64,000 nucleotides of DNA from Marinimicrococcus sp033875255. Its GTDB lineage: Bacteria; Pseudomonadota; Alphaproteobacteria; Geminicoccales; Geminicoccaceae. The translations under genes and the position numbers were made by a program. The stretch's first letter is position 1. The number at the start of each line of letters is the position of its first letter. The stretch spans positions 1-64,000 of the forward strand of contig JAWZSN010000011.1 in NCBI GenBank assembly GCA_033875255.1, written 5' to 3'. Below are positions 51,391-62,265 of this stretch, piece by piece. The notes under the pieces were generated by a model. That model was given only the letters and a program-made list of their open reading frames with translations, was not told where the DNA came from and ran no database searches.

Positions 51391-52134
51391 ATGACCGAGC
51401 CCGCCTTCAGCACCCACGCCTTGTTCCGTCGCGCCGAGGCCGGTCCCGAGGAGATGCCGGCGCGGCGACCGGGCAGCCCCTACCGGCCGGCACCTCTCGA
51501 GGCGCTGCCGGTGACGCCGGCCGCGGCACCGCCGCCAGTACCGTCCCTGCTGTTCAGCGAGGACGAGCTCGCCCGGGCCTGTGCCGCCAGCGCCGCGGCA
51601 GCCGCCCGGGAGGCCGGCGAGACGGTGCTGGCGGCGCGCGCGGCGCAGCTGCTCGAGCGGCTGGCCGGCACCCTCGAGGAGGACGCGGCGCGGCGCCGGC
51701 AGGCCGAGGCGGCCCACCGCCTGCAGCTGGCGGAGCTGGTGCTGGCGGCGCTGCGCCGGATCGTGGACGCCCAGACCGCCGAGGAACGCGTCCGCCCGCT
51801 CGCCGCTCTCCTCGAGGAGCAGGCGGCGCTCGCCGCCCGCCACACTGTTCGGGTCGAGGTCGCGGTCGAGGATCTGGCGGCTCTCGAGACGGCGCTGGCC
51901 CGACCCGGTCTGCCGCCGCTGCCGGCGACGCTCGAGCTCGCCGCCGCCCCGGACCTGGGCGCCGGAGCGCTGCGCGCGAGCTGGCCCGAAGGCTGGCTGG
52001 AGCGCGATCCGACGGCCTTTCTGGGCGAGCTCGAGCGGCTGCTGCGCGCCACCGCCCTCGCACCTGACGCTGCTGCCGGCACACCGGCAGCGCCCGCGAC
52101 AAGCAACCAGCCCCACCGGGGAGACGAGCCATGA
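51391..52134 (+). CDS. fliH: FliH-like flagellar export ATPase regulator
   Basis: The 247-residue product is poorly conserved, as usual for FliH. It has a proline-rich N-terminus, an Ala/Glu/Arg-rich coiled coil (~60-150) and a C-terminal alpha/beta region (VRVEVAVEDLAALETAL; LGAGALRASWPEGWLERDP). The assignment rests mainly on position between fliG and fliN and on this layout. FliH holds the FliI ATPase at the export gate. Its stop overlaps the fliN start by 4 bp. Confidence 0.8.
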   Translation: MTEPAFSTHALFRRAEAGPEEMPARRPGSPYRPAPLEALPVTPAAAPPPVPSLLFSEDELARACAASAAAAAREAGETVLAARAAQLLERLAGTLEEDAARRRQAEAAHRLQLAELVLAALRRIVDAQTAEERVRPLAALLEEQAALAARHTVRVEVAVEDLAALETALARPGLPPLPATLELAAAPDLGAGALRASWPEGWLERDPTAFLGELERLLRATALAPDAAAGTPAAPATSNQPHRGDEP

Positions 52135-52453
52135 CCGGCGAGAAAGGCGATCTCGAGAATTTCCAGAAGGCGACGCCGCCGGAAGGCGAGGAGCCGCCGG
52201 CCAGCGTGCCTGTCGAGCGGCTGGCGGCGGTCTATGACGTGCCTGTCCAGCTGGCGGCGGTGCTCGGCCGCGCCACCATGCAGGTCAACCAGCTCCTGCG
52301 TCTGGGCCGCGGCGCCGTGGTCGAGCTCGACCGCAAGGTCGGCGAGCCGATCGACATCTATGTCAACAACCGCCTGGTGGCGCGCGGCGAGGTGCTGATC
52401 GTCGACGACCATCTGGGGATCACCATGACCGAGATCATCAAGAGCGACAATTG

Positions 52454-52454
<1 letters not shown>
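52131..52454 (+). CDS. fliN: Flagellar motor switch protein FliN
   Basis: The 107-residue product has a short disordered N-terminus and a SpoA domain: VYDVPVQLAAVLGRATMQVN, LLRLGRGAVVELDRKVGEPI and YVNNRLVARGEVLIVDDHLG. FliN forms the C-ring with FliM. It overlaps fliH (ATGA) and flbD (TGATG). Confidence 0.96.
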
Positions 52455-53818
<1,364 letters not shown>

Positions 53819-53836
53819 TGCCGTGAAGGGATCGCG

Positions 53837-55912
53837 ATGAACCAGCTCGCCTTGCCCGCCTGGCTGGCCAGCGCCGCGAACACGCTGCGCAGCCCCGACA
53901 TCCTCTTCGCCCTGTTCCTAGTGGGCGTGCTGGTCACCCTCATCCTGCCGGTGCCGGCCCTGCTCCTCGACGTCCTGCTGGCCGTCTCGATCACCTTCTC
54001 GGTGGTGGTCCTGCTCACCACCCTCTTCATCGAGAAGCCGCTGGAGTTCAACGCCTTCCCCACGGTGCTGCTGATCGCGACGATGCTGCGCCTGGCCCTC
54101 AACCTCGCCTCCACGCGGCTGATCCTGGCGCACGGCCACGAGGGTCCGCAGGCCGCAGGCCAGGTGATCCAGGCCTTCGGCGGTTTCGTGATGCAGGACA
54201 ATTTCGTCATCGGCGTGATCGTCTTCGCGATCCTCGTCGTGGTGAACTTCGTGGTCATCACCAAGGGTTCGGGCCGCATCGCCGAGGTCGCCGCGCGCTT
54301 CTCGCTGGACGCCATGCCCGGCAAGCAGATGGCGATCGACGCCGATCTCTCGGCCGGTCTCATCGACGAGGCCACGGCGCGCGCGCGGCGCAGCGAGCTC
54401 GAGGCCGAGAGCTCGTTCTTCGGCGCCATGGACGGTGCCGCCAAGTTCGTGCGCGGCGATGCGGTGGCCGGCCTCCTGATCACCGGGATCAACCTCGCCG
54501 GCGGCCTCGTGGTGGGCATCGGCCAGATGGGCCTCGACGCCGGCGAGGCTTCGCGCAGCTACACGCTGCTCACGGTGGGCGACGGCCTGGTCTCGCAGAT
54601 CCCGGCCTTGATCGTGTCGATGGCGGCGGGCCTGCTGGTCTCCAAGGCCGGCGTCACCGGCCGGGCCGATCGGGCGGTGCTCGAGCAGCTCGGCGGCCGG
54701 CCGCGCGTGCTGGCCCTGGCAGCCGGCCTGATGGCGGTGCTGGCCCTCCTGCCCGGCCTGCCGGCACTTCCTTTCCTGCTGCTGGCCGGCGGCGCCGGCT
54801 GGCTGGCGCGCCGGCCGGCCATGGCGGCCCGCTCGCAGGCCGCCGCGGCACAAGCCCCCGCACCGGCACCCGCACCGGCCGAGGAGCCGCCGACGGCGCC
54901 ACGGCTCGACCCGATCCGCCTCGAGATCGGCTACGGGCTGCTCTCCATGGTGGGCGACGGCGCCCAGGCAGGCCTGCCGGCGCAGATCCGCGCGCTGCGC
55001 CGGCAGCTCGCCGGCGAGCTGGGCTTCGTGCTGCCTTCGGTGCGCATCCAGGACAATATCCAGCTGCCCGGCACCACCTATGTCGTGCGGGTGAAGGAGA
55101 CCGAGGCCGGGCGCGGCGAGCTGCGGCCCGCCATGCTGATGGTGATGGACCCGGCCGGCGCGGAGATCGGTCTGCCCGGCGAGCCCACGGTCGAGCCCAC
55201 CTTCGGCCTGCCGGCGATGTGGATCTCGCCGGCGCTGCGCGAGGAGGCGCTCGGCCGCGGCCTCACCGTCGTCGACCCCGGCACCGTGGTGACCACCCAC
55301 CTCACCGAGATCGTGCGCGAGAACCTGCCCGATCTCCTGACCTTCCCCGAGACCCAAAAACTGCTGCACGAGCTGGGCGAGGACTATCAAAAGCTGCTGG
55401 CCGACATCGTGCCGGCCCGCCTGCCGCCCAACGCCCTCCAGCGTGTCCTCCAGGCGCTGCTGGCCGAGCGGGTCTCGATCCGCGACCTGCCGCTGATCGT
55501 CGAGGCGGTCGCCGAGGCGGCGCTCTTCACCCAGAGCCTGGCGATGGTGGTCGAGCATGTCCGCTCCCGCCTCGCCCGGCAGATCAGCCTCGCCTGCACC
55601 GGTCCGGCCGGCCATGTGCCGGTGGTGACCCTGTCGGCGGAGTGGGAGCACGCGCTCCTCGACTCGCTGAGCGAGGGGCCCGGCGAGCGCCAGCTCGCGC
55701 TGGCGCCATCCCGCCTGCAGGAGTTCGCGACCGACGTGCGCGAATGTCTCGAGGCGCGGGCGCGCGAGGGCGAGCTGCCGGTGGTTCTCTGCACGCCGCA
55801 GCTGCGCCCGCATCTGCGCGCGATCCTCGAGCGGCTGCGCCCGTCGACCATCGTGCTGTCGCACAACGAGATCCATCCCAAGACCCGGATCCGCACGCTG
55901 GGACAGATCTGA
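53837..55912 (+). CDS. flhA: Flagellar export gate protein FlhA
   Basis: The 691-residue product has about eight N-terminal membrane helices and a large cytoplasmic domain. The family signature is clear: VITKGSGRIAEVAARFSLDA, MPGKQMAIDADLSAGLID, then FVRGDAVAGLLITGINLAGG. The C-terminal platform domain is from ~345 on. FlhA docks substrates for export. ATG 53837 has AAGGGA upstream, 18 bp after flbD. It ends the flagellar block in this window. Confidence 0.97.
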   Translation: MNQLALPAWLASAANTLRSPDILFALFLVGVLVTLILPVPALLLDVLLAVSITFSVVVLLTTLFIEKPLEFNAFPTVLLIATMLRLALNLASTRLILAHGHEGPQAAGQVIQAFGGFVMQDNFVIGVIVFAILVVVNFVVITKGSGRIAEVAARFSLDAMPGKQMAIDADLSAGLIDEATARARRSELEAESSFFGAMDGAAKFVRGDAVAGLLITGINLAGGLVVGIGQMGLDAGEASRSYTLLTVGDGLVSQIPALIVSMAAGLLVSKAGVTGRADRAVLEQLGGRPRVLALAAGLMAVLALLPGLPALPFLLLAGGAGWLARRPAMAARSQAAAAQAPAPAPAPAEEPPTAPRLDPIRLEIGYGLLSMVGDGAQAGLPAQIRALRRQLAGELGFVLPSVRIQDNIQLPGTTYVVRVKETEAGRGELRPAMLMVMDPAGAEIGLPGEPTVEPTFGLPAMWISPALREEALGRGLTVVDPGTVVTTHLTEIVRENLPDLLTFPETQKLLHELGEDYQKLLADIVPARLPPNALQRVLQALLAERVSIRDLPLIVEAVAEAALFTQSLAMVVEHVRSRLARQISLACTGPAGHVPVVTLSAEWEHALLDSLSEGPGERQLALAPSRLQEFATDVRECLEARAREGELPVVLCTPQLRPHLRAILERLRPSTIVLSHNEIHPKTRIRTLGQI

Positions 55913-55965
55913 GCCGCCGGCCGCAGGGCTCGACCGTGCCTTGCCCTGCCGCTAGAGATGACACG

Positions 55966-56457
55966 ATGAGTCGCCTGGACAGCTTCATTCGACGCCTCGA
56001 GGCGCAGCGCGCCTGTCTCGGGCATGTGGCCGGCCTGGTGCGCGGGCTCGACGGCCCGGTGGCCGAGCTGGGCCTCGGCAATGGTCGCACCTACGATCAT
56101 CTGCGCGAGCTGCTGCCCGAGAGAAGGATCTTGGTCTTCGAGCGCCACCCGGCGGCGCATCCCGACTCCATGCCGCCGGCGGATCTCCTGGTGGTGGGGC
56201 CGCTGGAGGATACGCTGCCGGGGGCGCTGCGCCAGCTGGGCGAGCCTGCCGCCCTCGTGCACAGCGACATCGGCACCGGCGACGAGGCTGCCAATGCGCG
56301 CATGGCCGCCTGGCTGTCGCGTCATCTTCCGCCGCTGGTGCGCCCGGGTGGCGTGGTGCTCTCCGACCAGCCGCTGGTGGCCGTGGAGCTGCTGGCGCTG
56401 CCATTGCCCCAGGGTGTGCCTGCGGGTCGCTATTTCCTCTACAGGCGTGCCGCATGA
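55966..56457 (+). CDS. Small SAM-dependent methyltransferase (Methyltransf_17-like)
   Basis: The 163-residue product reads SRLDSFIRRLEAQRACLGHV, then VAELGLGNGRTYDHLRELLP (SAM-binding motif) and LVHSDIGTGDEAANARM, matching a short alphaproteobacterial SAM-methyltransferase-like family. It is too short for a full catalytic cap, and no substrate is known to me. ATG 55966 is the first Met in the conserved frame; GAGATGACACG precedes it. The gene is not obviously coupled to flhA, 53 bp upstream. Confidence 0.8.
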   Translation: MSRLDSFIRRLEAQRACLGHVAGLVRGLDGPVAELGLGNGRTYDHLRELLPERRILVFERHPAAHPDSMPPADLLVVGPLEDTLPGALRQLGEPAALVHSDIGTGDEAANARMAAWLSRHLPPLVRPGGVVLSDQPLVAVELLALPLPQGVPAGRYFLYRRAA

Positions 56458-56545
56458 GCCCGGCCCGGTACCGTCACGAGGCAGCGCGATTGCCCAACGC
56501 CGCATTTCCTGCTCTCTTGGATGCCCTGTTGGCACGAGGGTCGGG

Positions 56546-57385
56546 ATGAGCGTGGAGCCGGACTTTCGGGTGCGGTTTTGGGGCGTGCGCGGGACCGTGG
56601 CATGCCCCGGCGAGAGCACGCTGCGCTATGGCGGCAATACGGCCTGTGTCGAGATCTGCTGCGGCGGCCGCCGCCTGGTGTTCGACGCCGGCACCGGGCT
56701 TCGCCTGCTCGGTCGCCAGCTGGCAGCCAACGGCGAGCGCTTCCAGGGCCATCTCTTCCTCACCCACACCCATATCGACCACATAGGCGGGCTGCCCTTC
56801 TTCAAGCCGGCCTACATGGCCGACAACTGCTTCGAGCTGTGGGCGGGCCATCTTCGGCAGCAGGGCAGGACCCTCCAGGAGGTGCTCTGCCGGATGATGG
56901 AGAGCCCCTACTTTCCCGTACCGCTCGACATCCTGCACGCCTGCATGGCGTTCCACGATTTCGAGGCCGGCCAGCGCTTCGATCTCGGCGACGGGATCGA
57001 GATCGGCACCGCCAAGCTGAACCATCCGGGCGGGGCCACCGGCTACCGCGTCGACTTCGCCGGGCGCTCGGTCTGCTACGTCACCGACACGGAGCATCGC
57101 GAGGGCGAGCTCGACCGCAGGATCCTCGAGCTGATCCAGGGCAGCGACCTGGTGATCTACGACGCCACCTACACCGACGAGGAATATCCGCGCTTTCGCG
57201 GCTGGGGCCATTCCACCTGGCAGCAGGGCGTGCGGCTGTGCCGTGCCGCCGGCGCCCGGCGCCTCGCCGCCTTCCACCACGATCCCGAGCATGACGACCA
57301 GTTCCTCGACGGGGTGGACGAGGCGCTGGGCAAGGCTCTAGACGGCTCCTTCGTCGCCCGCGAGGGCACGAGCATCCTCCTCTAG
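56546..57385 (+). CDS. MBL-fold metallohydrolase
   Basis: The 279-residue product has the metallo-beta-lactamase HxHxDH motif as THTHIDHIGG (~72-81), with RFWGVRGTVACPG at the start and YVTDTEHREGE, DATYTDEEYPRFRGWGHSTW and AFHHDPEHDD later, supplying the remaining metal ligands. The N-terminal GVRGT stretch is typical of phosphodiesterase-like members (cyclic nucleotide or phosphoribosyl 1,2-cyclic phosphate). The exact substrate is unknown. ATG 56546 has GAGGGTCGGG upstream. Confidence 0.9.
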   Translation: MSVEPDFRVRFWGVRGTVACPGESTLRYGGNTACVEICCGGRRLVFDAGTGLRLLGRQLAANGERFQGHLFLTHTHIDHIGGLPFFKPAYMADNCFELWAGHLRQQGRTLQEVLCRMMESPYFPVPLDILHACMAFHDFEAGQRFDLGDGIEIGTAKLNHPGGATGYRVDFAGRSVCYVTDTEHREGELDRRILELIQGSDLVIYDATYTDEEYPRFRGWGHSTWQQGVRLCRAAGARRLAAFHHDPEHDDQFLDGVDEALGKALDGSFVAREGTSILL

Positions 57386-57407
57386 TCCCTCGAAAAGCCG
57401 CAGCCCG

Positions 57408-58235
57408 ATGAGATCACGCCGCCTGCGCAGGCTCCGCATGGGCCTCGCCACCCTGCTCGGCCGTCCTGCCGGCTTCTTCATCCCCTACCGCTACGCGGCC
57501 GGCTGCAGGCCGGTCGCCTACCCCGCCGTCGAGCGCATCCTCGAGGCGGCGCGGCCGGCCTTCCTCGAGCTGCTCGGCGAGGCCGCTGCCCACGCCGAGC
57601 AGCTCGCCGCTCTCGAGGGCCCGCCGCCGCTGCCACGCTGGAACCAGGACTGGTTTCCCCGCCTCGACGGCGCCATGGCCTACACACTCGTGCGGCGGCT
57701 CCAGCCGCGACGCATCCTCGAGATCGGCTCCGGCCACTCGACCCGCTTCATGGCGAAGGCGCTCGCCGACAGCGGCCTCCAAGGAAGGCTCGCCTGCATC
57801 GACCCGCAGCCGCGCGCGGCCCTGACGGGGCTCGATGTCCGCCACGAGCGGCGGCTGTTCGGCGAGGCGGACCTGCAGCTCGTGGCCACGCTCGAGGCGG
57901 GCGACATGCTGTTCATCGATTCCAGCCACGTCGCCATGCCGGGCAGCGACGTCGACCTCCTGCTCAACGGCGCCCTGCCGGCGCTGCAGGCCGGCGTGCT
58001 GGTGCACATCCACGATGTCTTCCTGCCCGACCCCTACCCGGCGAGATGGGCCTGGCGCGGCTATAACGAGCAGCTCCTCGTGGCCTGCCTGCTGCAGGGC
58101 GGTGCCTTCGCACCGCTCTTTGCCAGCCACTGGGCGGCAACACGCCTCGCCGACGCCGTCACCGCCAGCGGCCTCGCCGCCCTGCCCCTGCGCGAAGGCG
58201 CCTTCGAGACCAGCCTCTGGCTGCGCAAGAGCTAG
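57408..58235 (+). CDS. Class I SAM-dependent methyltransferase (Methyltransf_24 type)
   Basis: The 275-residue product shows RRILEIGSGHSTRFMAKALA (SAM-binding motif I, ~99-118), ACIDPQPRAAL (motif II) and AGDMLFIDSSHVAMPGSDVD, then LVHIHDVFLPDPYP. The acidic/His DSSH pattern recalls O-methyltransferases acting on small hydroxylated substrates. ATG 57408 is 22 bp after the MBL gene; the two are probably co-transcribed. Substrate unknown. Confidence 0.85.
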   Translation: MRSRRLRRLRMGLATLLGRPAGFFIPYRYAAGCRPVAYPAVERILEAARPAFLELLGEAAAHAEQLAALEGPPPLPRWNQDWFPRLDGAMAYTLVRRLQPRRILEIGSGHSTRFMAKALADSGLQGRLACIDPQPRAALTGLDVRHERRLFGEADLQLVATLEAGDMLFIDSSHVAMPGSDVDLLLNGALPALQAGVLVHIHDVFLPDPYPARWAWRGYNEQLLVACLLQGGAFAPLFASHWAATRLADAVTASGLAALPLREGAFETSLWLRKS

Positions 58236-58310
58236 AGCGGCACGTCCTCCATCGGCATCGGCGAAGCCGCGGCGAAGGGCGAGGAAGCGGGGGAGCCGTC
58301 GCCGGGCAAG

Positions 58311-58352
58311 GCGCTGCGCGCGGCTTTCGCTTCTTGATTTCTGTCAGTTGGC
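58311..58352 (+). repeat. Interspersed terminator-like element, copy B
   Basis: The 42-bp element starts GCGCTGCGCGCGGCTTTCGC and ends GTCAGTTGGC. It differs from copy A (3409-3450, minus) at only three positions. It lies 75 bp after the stop of the methyltransferase gene it follows. Confidence 0.7.
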
Positions 58353-58511
58353 GGCGGTGGGGGTTCACCGGGTCGTCACCTTTCCCCGCGATCCTGCCGC
58401 GGTGGGAATCCGCCGCCGCATCATCCTCGGGGCGCGGCTGTTCCATCATCCGCGAGGATGGCCCGGGAGACAGCCGGGGCATGAGCGGCACCCTGCCCAC
58501 CGAACGCCGCC

Positions 58512-58552
58512 GCCAACCCCGAAAAGAAAGAGAAACGGGCCGCGCCCAGCGC
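58512..58552 (-). repeat. Interspersed terminator-like element, copy D
   Basis: On the minus strand it starts GCGCTGGGCGCGGCCCGTTT and ends GTTGGC. It is more diverged than A and B but keeps the hairpin (GGGC-GCG-GCCC) and the pyrimidine-rich tract. It follows the stop of the binding-protein gene by ~30 bp. Confidence 0.55.
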
Positions 58553-58583
58553 CTTGCACCACCGGCGCTACGGGGCTCGGGCC

Positions 58584-60398
58584 TCAGCGCTCGTACCAGA
58601 ACGTGTCGGGCCGGTAGAGGCCGAGCTGGGCGTGCGGCTCCCAGTTGTAGACGGCCTGCTCGGGCACGTTGCGCAGTCCCTTGCGTACGGCGATCGGCTG
58701 CTGGACGTCAGCCACCGTGCCGATCGTGAAGCACTGGCTGGCGTAGATCTCCAGCATCTCCGTCCAGATCGCGCGCCGCGCTTGCGTGTCCGGAGCCTCG
58801 CGCCAGGCGTGGAAGAGCTCCATGAGGCGCTTGGCCTCGGGAAGCTCCGGCACCTCGCCGGCCTTGCCCTTGGTCTCGTGATACTGGCCCCACTGGGGCC
58901 ATTGCGGCTGGTCGAACTGGCTGGTGGGGGCGAAGTCGACGGGCGGCATGTCGGCGGTCGGAACGCCGTTCTCGATCCCGTACCAGACGGTCATGAGGGC
59001 CTCGCCCGAGAAGATCCGGTTGCGCAGCACCTCGCGCTCGGAGGGCTTGGTGTGGATGCGAAAGCCGATCTTCTGCCAGCTCTCGCGCACCAGCTCGAGA
59101 AGGTCGGTCTGCTCGGTATCCTCGCCGGCGGTCTCGACGATCAGCTCGAGCGGCCGGCCGTCGGGCAGGAGCCGCATGCCGTCGTCGCGCCGCTCCAGGC
59201 CGATCTCGTCGAGCAGGCGGTTGGCGGCCCCGGGGTCGTGGCCGAGGCAGGCCTCGCCGATCTTCGGGCTGTAGAGGGGGCTTTGTTCCAGGATCGTGTT
59301 GTTGGCCGGCACGGCCAGGCCGAAATAGAGATACTGGCTGATCGACTCCCGGTCGAGCGCCAGCGACAGAGCGTGGCGGAAGCGGCGGTCGCGGAAGAGC
59401 TCGCGCCACGCCGGATCGGCGGCGTTGAGGTTGGGATAGAGGGCCAGGTGTGCGCCGCGCGCCTCGGGCCACAAGAGCGTCTCCAGGCCGCTGCGCTGCT
59501 CGCTCTCCTTGAGGAAGGTATAGTCCTTGAAATAGAGACCGCGCGACTGCAGGTCGGTCTCGCCCGCTCCGGTCTTGATGGGAATGAGCTTGCTGTCGAC
59601 GACCTCGAGAAGGAACCGGTCGATATAGGGAAGCTGCTGGCCGTTCGGGTCGACCCGGTGGAAGTGCGGGTTGCGCACCGCCACGAAGCGCTCGGCCGGA
59701 GGCGACGTGATCAGCATCCAGGGTTGCAGCGTCGGCAGGTCCGGATTGTCGAACTTGTTCATCTGCTCCTTGCGGCCGAAGAGCTGCGCCCAGTCTCGGG
59801 AGCTGCTCTCCTTCACCAGCCGCTCGAGCTCGTCCGGCTCGGCATATGCCTCGTGGAACTGCCGCAGATAGTGTGCCGGCGCGTAGGTGAACATCGGCGA
59901 GGCGGCGGCCATCTCGGGCAGGAAGTAGGGATTGGGCGCCGACCAGCTGTAGCGGATGGTGAGCTTGTCGATGACCTCGACCTCGGGCAGCTCGCCATTG
60001 ACCATCATGGCGATCGGCGGGCCGGTCGGGCTCAGCTTCTCATTGAGCGCGATGTCCTCCCACCAAAAGCGCAGGTCCTCGGTGGTGAAGGGCGCGCCGT
60101 CGGACCAGCGATGGCCGCGCCGCAGCTGCAGGGTGAAGGTGCGCCCGTCCTCGACCTCGAAGGACCTCAAGATGTCGGGCACGAGATCGAGCCCGAGATC
60201 GTAGTTGACCAGGCGCGCATGGCCGTAGACGTAATAAAGACGCGTGTCCTTGGCGCGGCCCACCAGCATGCGCAGATCGCCGCCCGGTCGCCCCACCGCC
60301 GGCATGTCGTCGACCACCAGCGGCTCCTCGGGCGGCTGCGCGGACGCGCCCGCACTCCAGATCAGCACTGCTGCGGCAGCCAGCCAGCGGATTGTCAC
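58584..60398 (-). CDS. ABC transporter periplasmic binding protein, peptide type (SBP_bac_5)
   Basis: The 604-residue product starts at GTG 60398 with GGGAGGG upstream. A signal peptide (VTIRWLAAAAVLIWSAGASA) precedes a family-5 solute-binding fold: LVPDILRSFEVEDGRTFTLQ, RRGHRWSDGAPFTTEDLRFW, FRHALSLALDRESISQYLYF and GEACLGHDPGAANRLLDEIG. At ~580 mature residues it is long for the family, like members binding oligopeptides or other large ligands. It is the last gene of the operon, 13 bp after the ATPase gene. Confidence 0.93.
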   Translation of the reverse strand: MTIRWLAAAAVLIWSAGASAQPPEEPLVVDDMPAVGRPGGDLRMLVGRAKDTRLYYVYGHARLVNYDLGLDLVPDILRSFEVEDGRTFTLQLRRGHRWSDGAPFTTEDLRFWWEDIALNEKLSPTGPPIAMMVNGELPEVEVIDKLTIRYSWSAPNPYFLPEMAAASPMFTYAPAHYLRQFHEAYAEPDELERLVKESSSRDWAQLFGRKEQMNKFDNPDLPTLQPWMLITSPPAERFVAVRNPHFHRVDPNGQQLPYIDRFLLEVVDSKLIPIKTGAGETDLQSRGLYFKDYTFLKESEQRSGLETLLWPEARGAHLALYPNLNAADPAWRELFRDRRFRHALSLALDRESISQYLYFGLAVPANNTILEQSPLYSPKIGEACLGHDPGAANRLLDEIGLERRDDGMRLLPDGRPLELIVETAGEDTEQTDLLELVRESWQKIGFRIHTKPSEREVLRNRIFSGEALMTVWYGIENGVPTADMPPVDFAPTSQFDQPQWPQWGQYHETKGKAGEVPELPEAKRLMELFHAWREAPDTQARRAIWTEMLEIYASQCFTIGTVADVQQPIAVRKGLRNVPEQAVYNWEPHAQLGLYRPDTFWYER

Positions 60399-60411
60399 GG
60401 CGCCCTCCCTT

Positions 60412-62265
60412 TCAGCCCTGCATCCTCACCAGATGCCCCGGGCCGATCTCCTGCAGCCGTCCCGAGGTCTCGCCGAGCCGGTAGGGCTCGGGCCACAGCC
60501 CCGGATCGGAGCTATTCTCGACAAGCAGCGCCGAGAAGTCGAGGGTGGCATCGGGCTCGGGCTCGGGCACGGCCGCCAGCAGCGCCCTGGTATAGGGGTG
60601 CTGCGGCCGCGCGAAGAGCTCCTCGACCGGTGCCAGCTCGACCAGCCGGCCCGCGCACATCACCGCGATCCGCTGGGCGATGTAGCGGACGACGGCGAGA
60701 TTGTGGGAGATGAAGAGGTAGGTGAGGCCGAGCCGGGCCTGGAGATCCTTCAAGAGATTGAGGATCTGCGCCTGGACCGACACGTCGAGGGCGGAGACCG
60801 GCTCGTCGCAGATCAGCAGCTCGGGCTCCAGCGCCAGCGCCCGGGCAATGCCGATCCGCTGGCGCTGGCCGCCGGAGAAACTGTGCGGGTAGCGGCGCAG
60901 ATGGCGCCGGTCGAGCCCGACGGCGGCGAGCAGCGCCGTCACCCGCTCGAGGCGCTCGGCCGCGGAGCCGATCCCGTGGATCACCAGCGGCTCGGCGATC
61001 AGGTCGTGGACCGTCATGCGCGGGTTGAGCGAGCCGAACGGATCCTGGAAGATGTACTGGACGCGCCGGCGGAAGGCGGCCAGCCGCTGCTCGTCGAGCC
61101 CCAGCACGTCGACCGGGCCCTCCCGGCCGTGAAAGATGATGCGGCCCGAATCCGGCGTCACGGCGCGCATGATCATCTTGCTGGCGGTGGTCTTGCCCGA
61201 GCCGCTCTCGCCGACGATGGCAAAGCTCTCGCCGCGCATGATGTCGAAGGAGACGTCGTCGACGGCCACGATCTCGCGCAGGCCGCCGGCCTTGCGGCGC
61301 GCCAGAAAGACCTTGCGCAGCCGCTCCACCTCGAGGATCGGCCCGTCCGGCTGCGCGGCCGGCCTGTCCGCCGGTCTCTGCCGGCGCAGCGCCTCGCGCC
61401 CCTCGGCCGGCACCTCGCGCAGCGCCTCGAGACGCTGGCCGGGCGGCGTGGTCAGGCGCGGCACGGCGCGCAGCAGCCCCTTGAGGTAGGGATGGCGCGG
61501 TGCGCGCAGCAGCTCGGCGGTGGCGCCGCGCTCCATGATCCGCCCGCGATACATCACCACCATCTCGTCGGCTATGTTGGCCACCACCCCGAGATCGTGG
61601 GTGATGAACAGGATGGACATGTCGAGCTCGGCCTGCAGGTCCTTCATGAGCTTGAGGATCTGCGCCTGGATGGTGACATCGAGCGCGGTGGTCGGCTCGT
61701 CGGCGATCAGCAGCGCCGGCCGGCAGACCAGCGCCATGGCGATCATCGCCCGCTGCCTGAGCCCGCCCGACAGCTCGAACGGGTACGCACCGAAGGCCCG
61801 GGCGGGATGGGGAAAGCCGGTGCGCGCCAGCATCTCGACGACCCGCTCGCGCGCCTCGCCGCGGTCGACCGGCGCGTGCAGCATCAGCGCCTCGCCGATC
61901 TGGTCGCCAATCGTGTGGAGCGGCGAGAGCGAGCTCATCGGCTCCTGGAAGATGATCGAGATCCGGCCGCCGCGCACCGCCCGCCGCTCGGGCCCGTTCT
62001 CGGCAAGCGCAGCGAGGTCCTGCGCAATGCCGGGCCCACGCGGGTCGGTGAACAGGATCCGGCCGCCGGCGATCCGCGCGCTGGCCGGCAGGATGCCCAG
62101 GATGGCCTGCGAGATCACCGTCTTGCCCGAGCCGCTCTCGCCCACCAGCGCCACCGTGCGGTGGCGCGGCACCGCGAAGGACACGCCGCGCACCGCCTCG
62201 ATCTCGCCCTCCTCGGCGGCGAAGCTCACGCGCAGGTCGCGCACCTCGAGCAGCGGCTCCGTCAT
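60412..62265 (-). CDS. Fused double-ATPase protein of a dipeptide-type ABC importer
   Basis: The 617-residue product has two complete nucleotide-binding domains of the DppD/DppF type. First half: Walker A GESGSGKTVIS (~42-52), signature LSGGLRQRAMIAMAL and Walker B LLIADEPTTALD. Second half: GESGSGKTTASK, FSGGQRQRIGIARAL and LLICDEPVSALD, with C-terminal HPYTRALLAAVPEPEP. ATG 62265 overlaps the deacetylase stop by 4 bp (ATGA). The matching permeases are not in the window. Confidence 0.95.
   Translation of the reverse strand: MTEPLLEVRDLRVSFAAEEGEIEAVRGVSFAVPRHRTVALVGESGSGKTVISQAILGILPASARIAGGRILFTDPRGPGIAQDLAALAENGPERRAVRGGRISIIFQEPMSSLSPLHTIGDQIGEALMLHAPVDRGEARERVVEMLARTGFPHPARAFGAYPFELSGGLRQRAMIAMALVCRPALLIADEPTTALDVTIQAQILKLMKDLQAELDMSILFITHDLGVVANIADEMVVMYRGRIMERGATAELLRAPRHPYLKGLLRAVPRLTTPPGQRLEALREVPAEGREALRRQRPADRPAAQPDGPILEVERLRKVFLARRKAGGLREIVAVDDVSFDIMRGESFAIVGESGSGKTTASKMIMRAVTPDSGRIIFHGREGPVDVLGLDEQRLAAFRRRVQYIFQDPFGSLNPRMTVHDLIAEPLVIHGIGSAAERLERVTALLAAVGLDRRHLRRYPHSFSGGQRQRIGIARALALEPELLICDEPVSALDVSVQAQILNLLKDLQARLGLTYLFISHNLAVVRYIAQRIAVMCAGRLVELAPVEELFARPQHPYTRALLAAVPEPEPDATLDFSALLVENSSDPGLWPEPYRLGETSGRLQEIGPGHLVRMQG

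Larger units (their letters stand above)
58236..58583. other. Intergenic region holding an inverted pair of terminator-like elements
   Basis: No gene is seen. Two copies of the interspersed element face each other, copy B (58311-58352, plus) and copy D (58512-58552, minus), between two converging transcripts. Each has a GC hairpin followed by a T-rich tract on its own strand, so the pair looks like a bidirectional terminator. Confidence 0.6.
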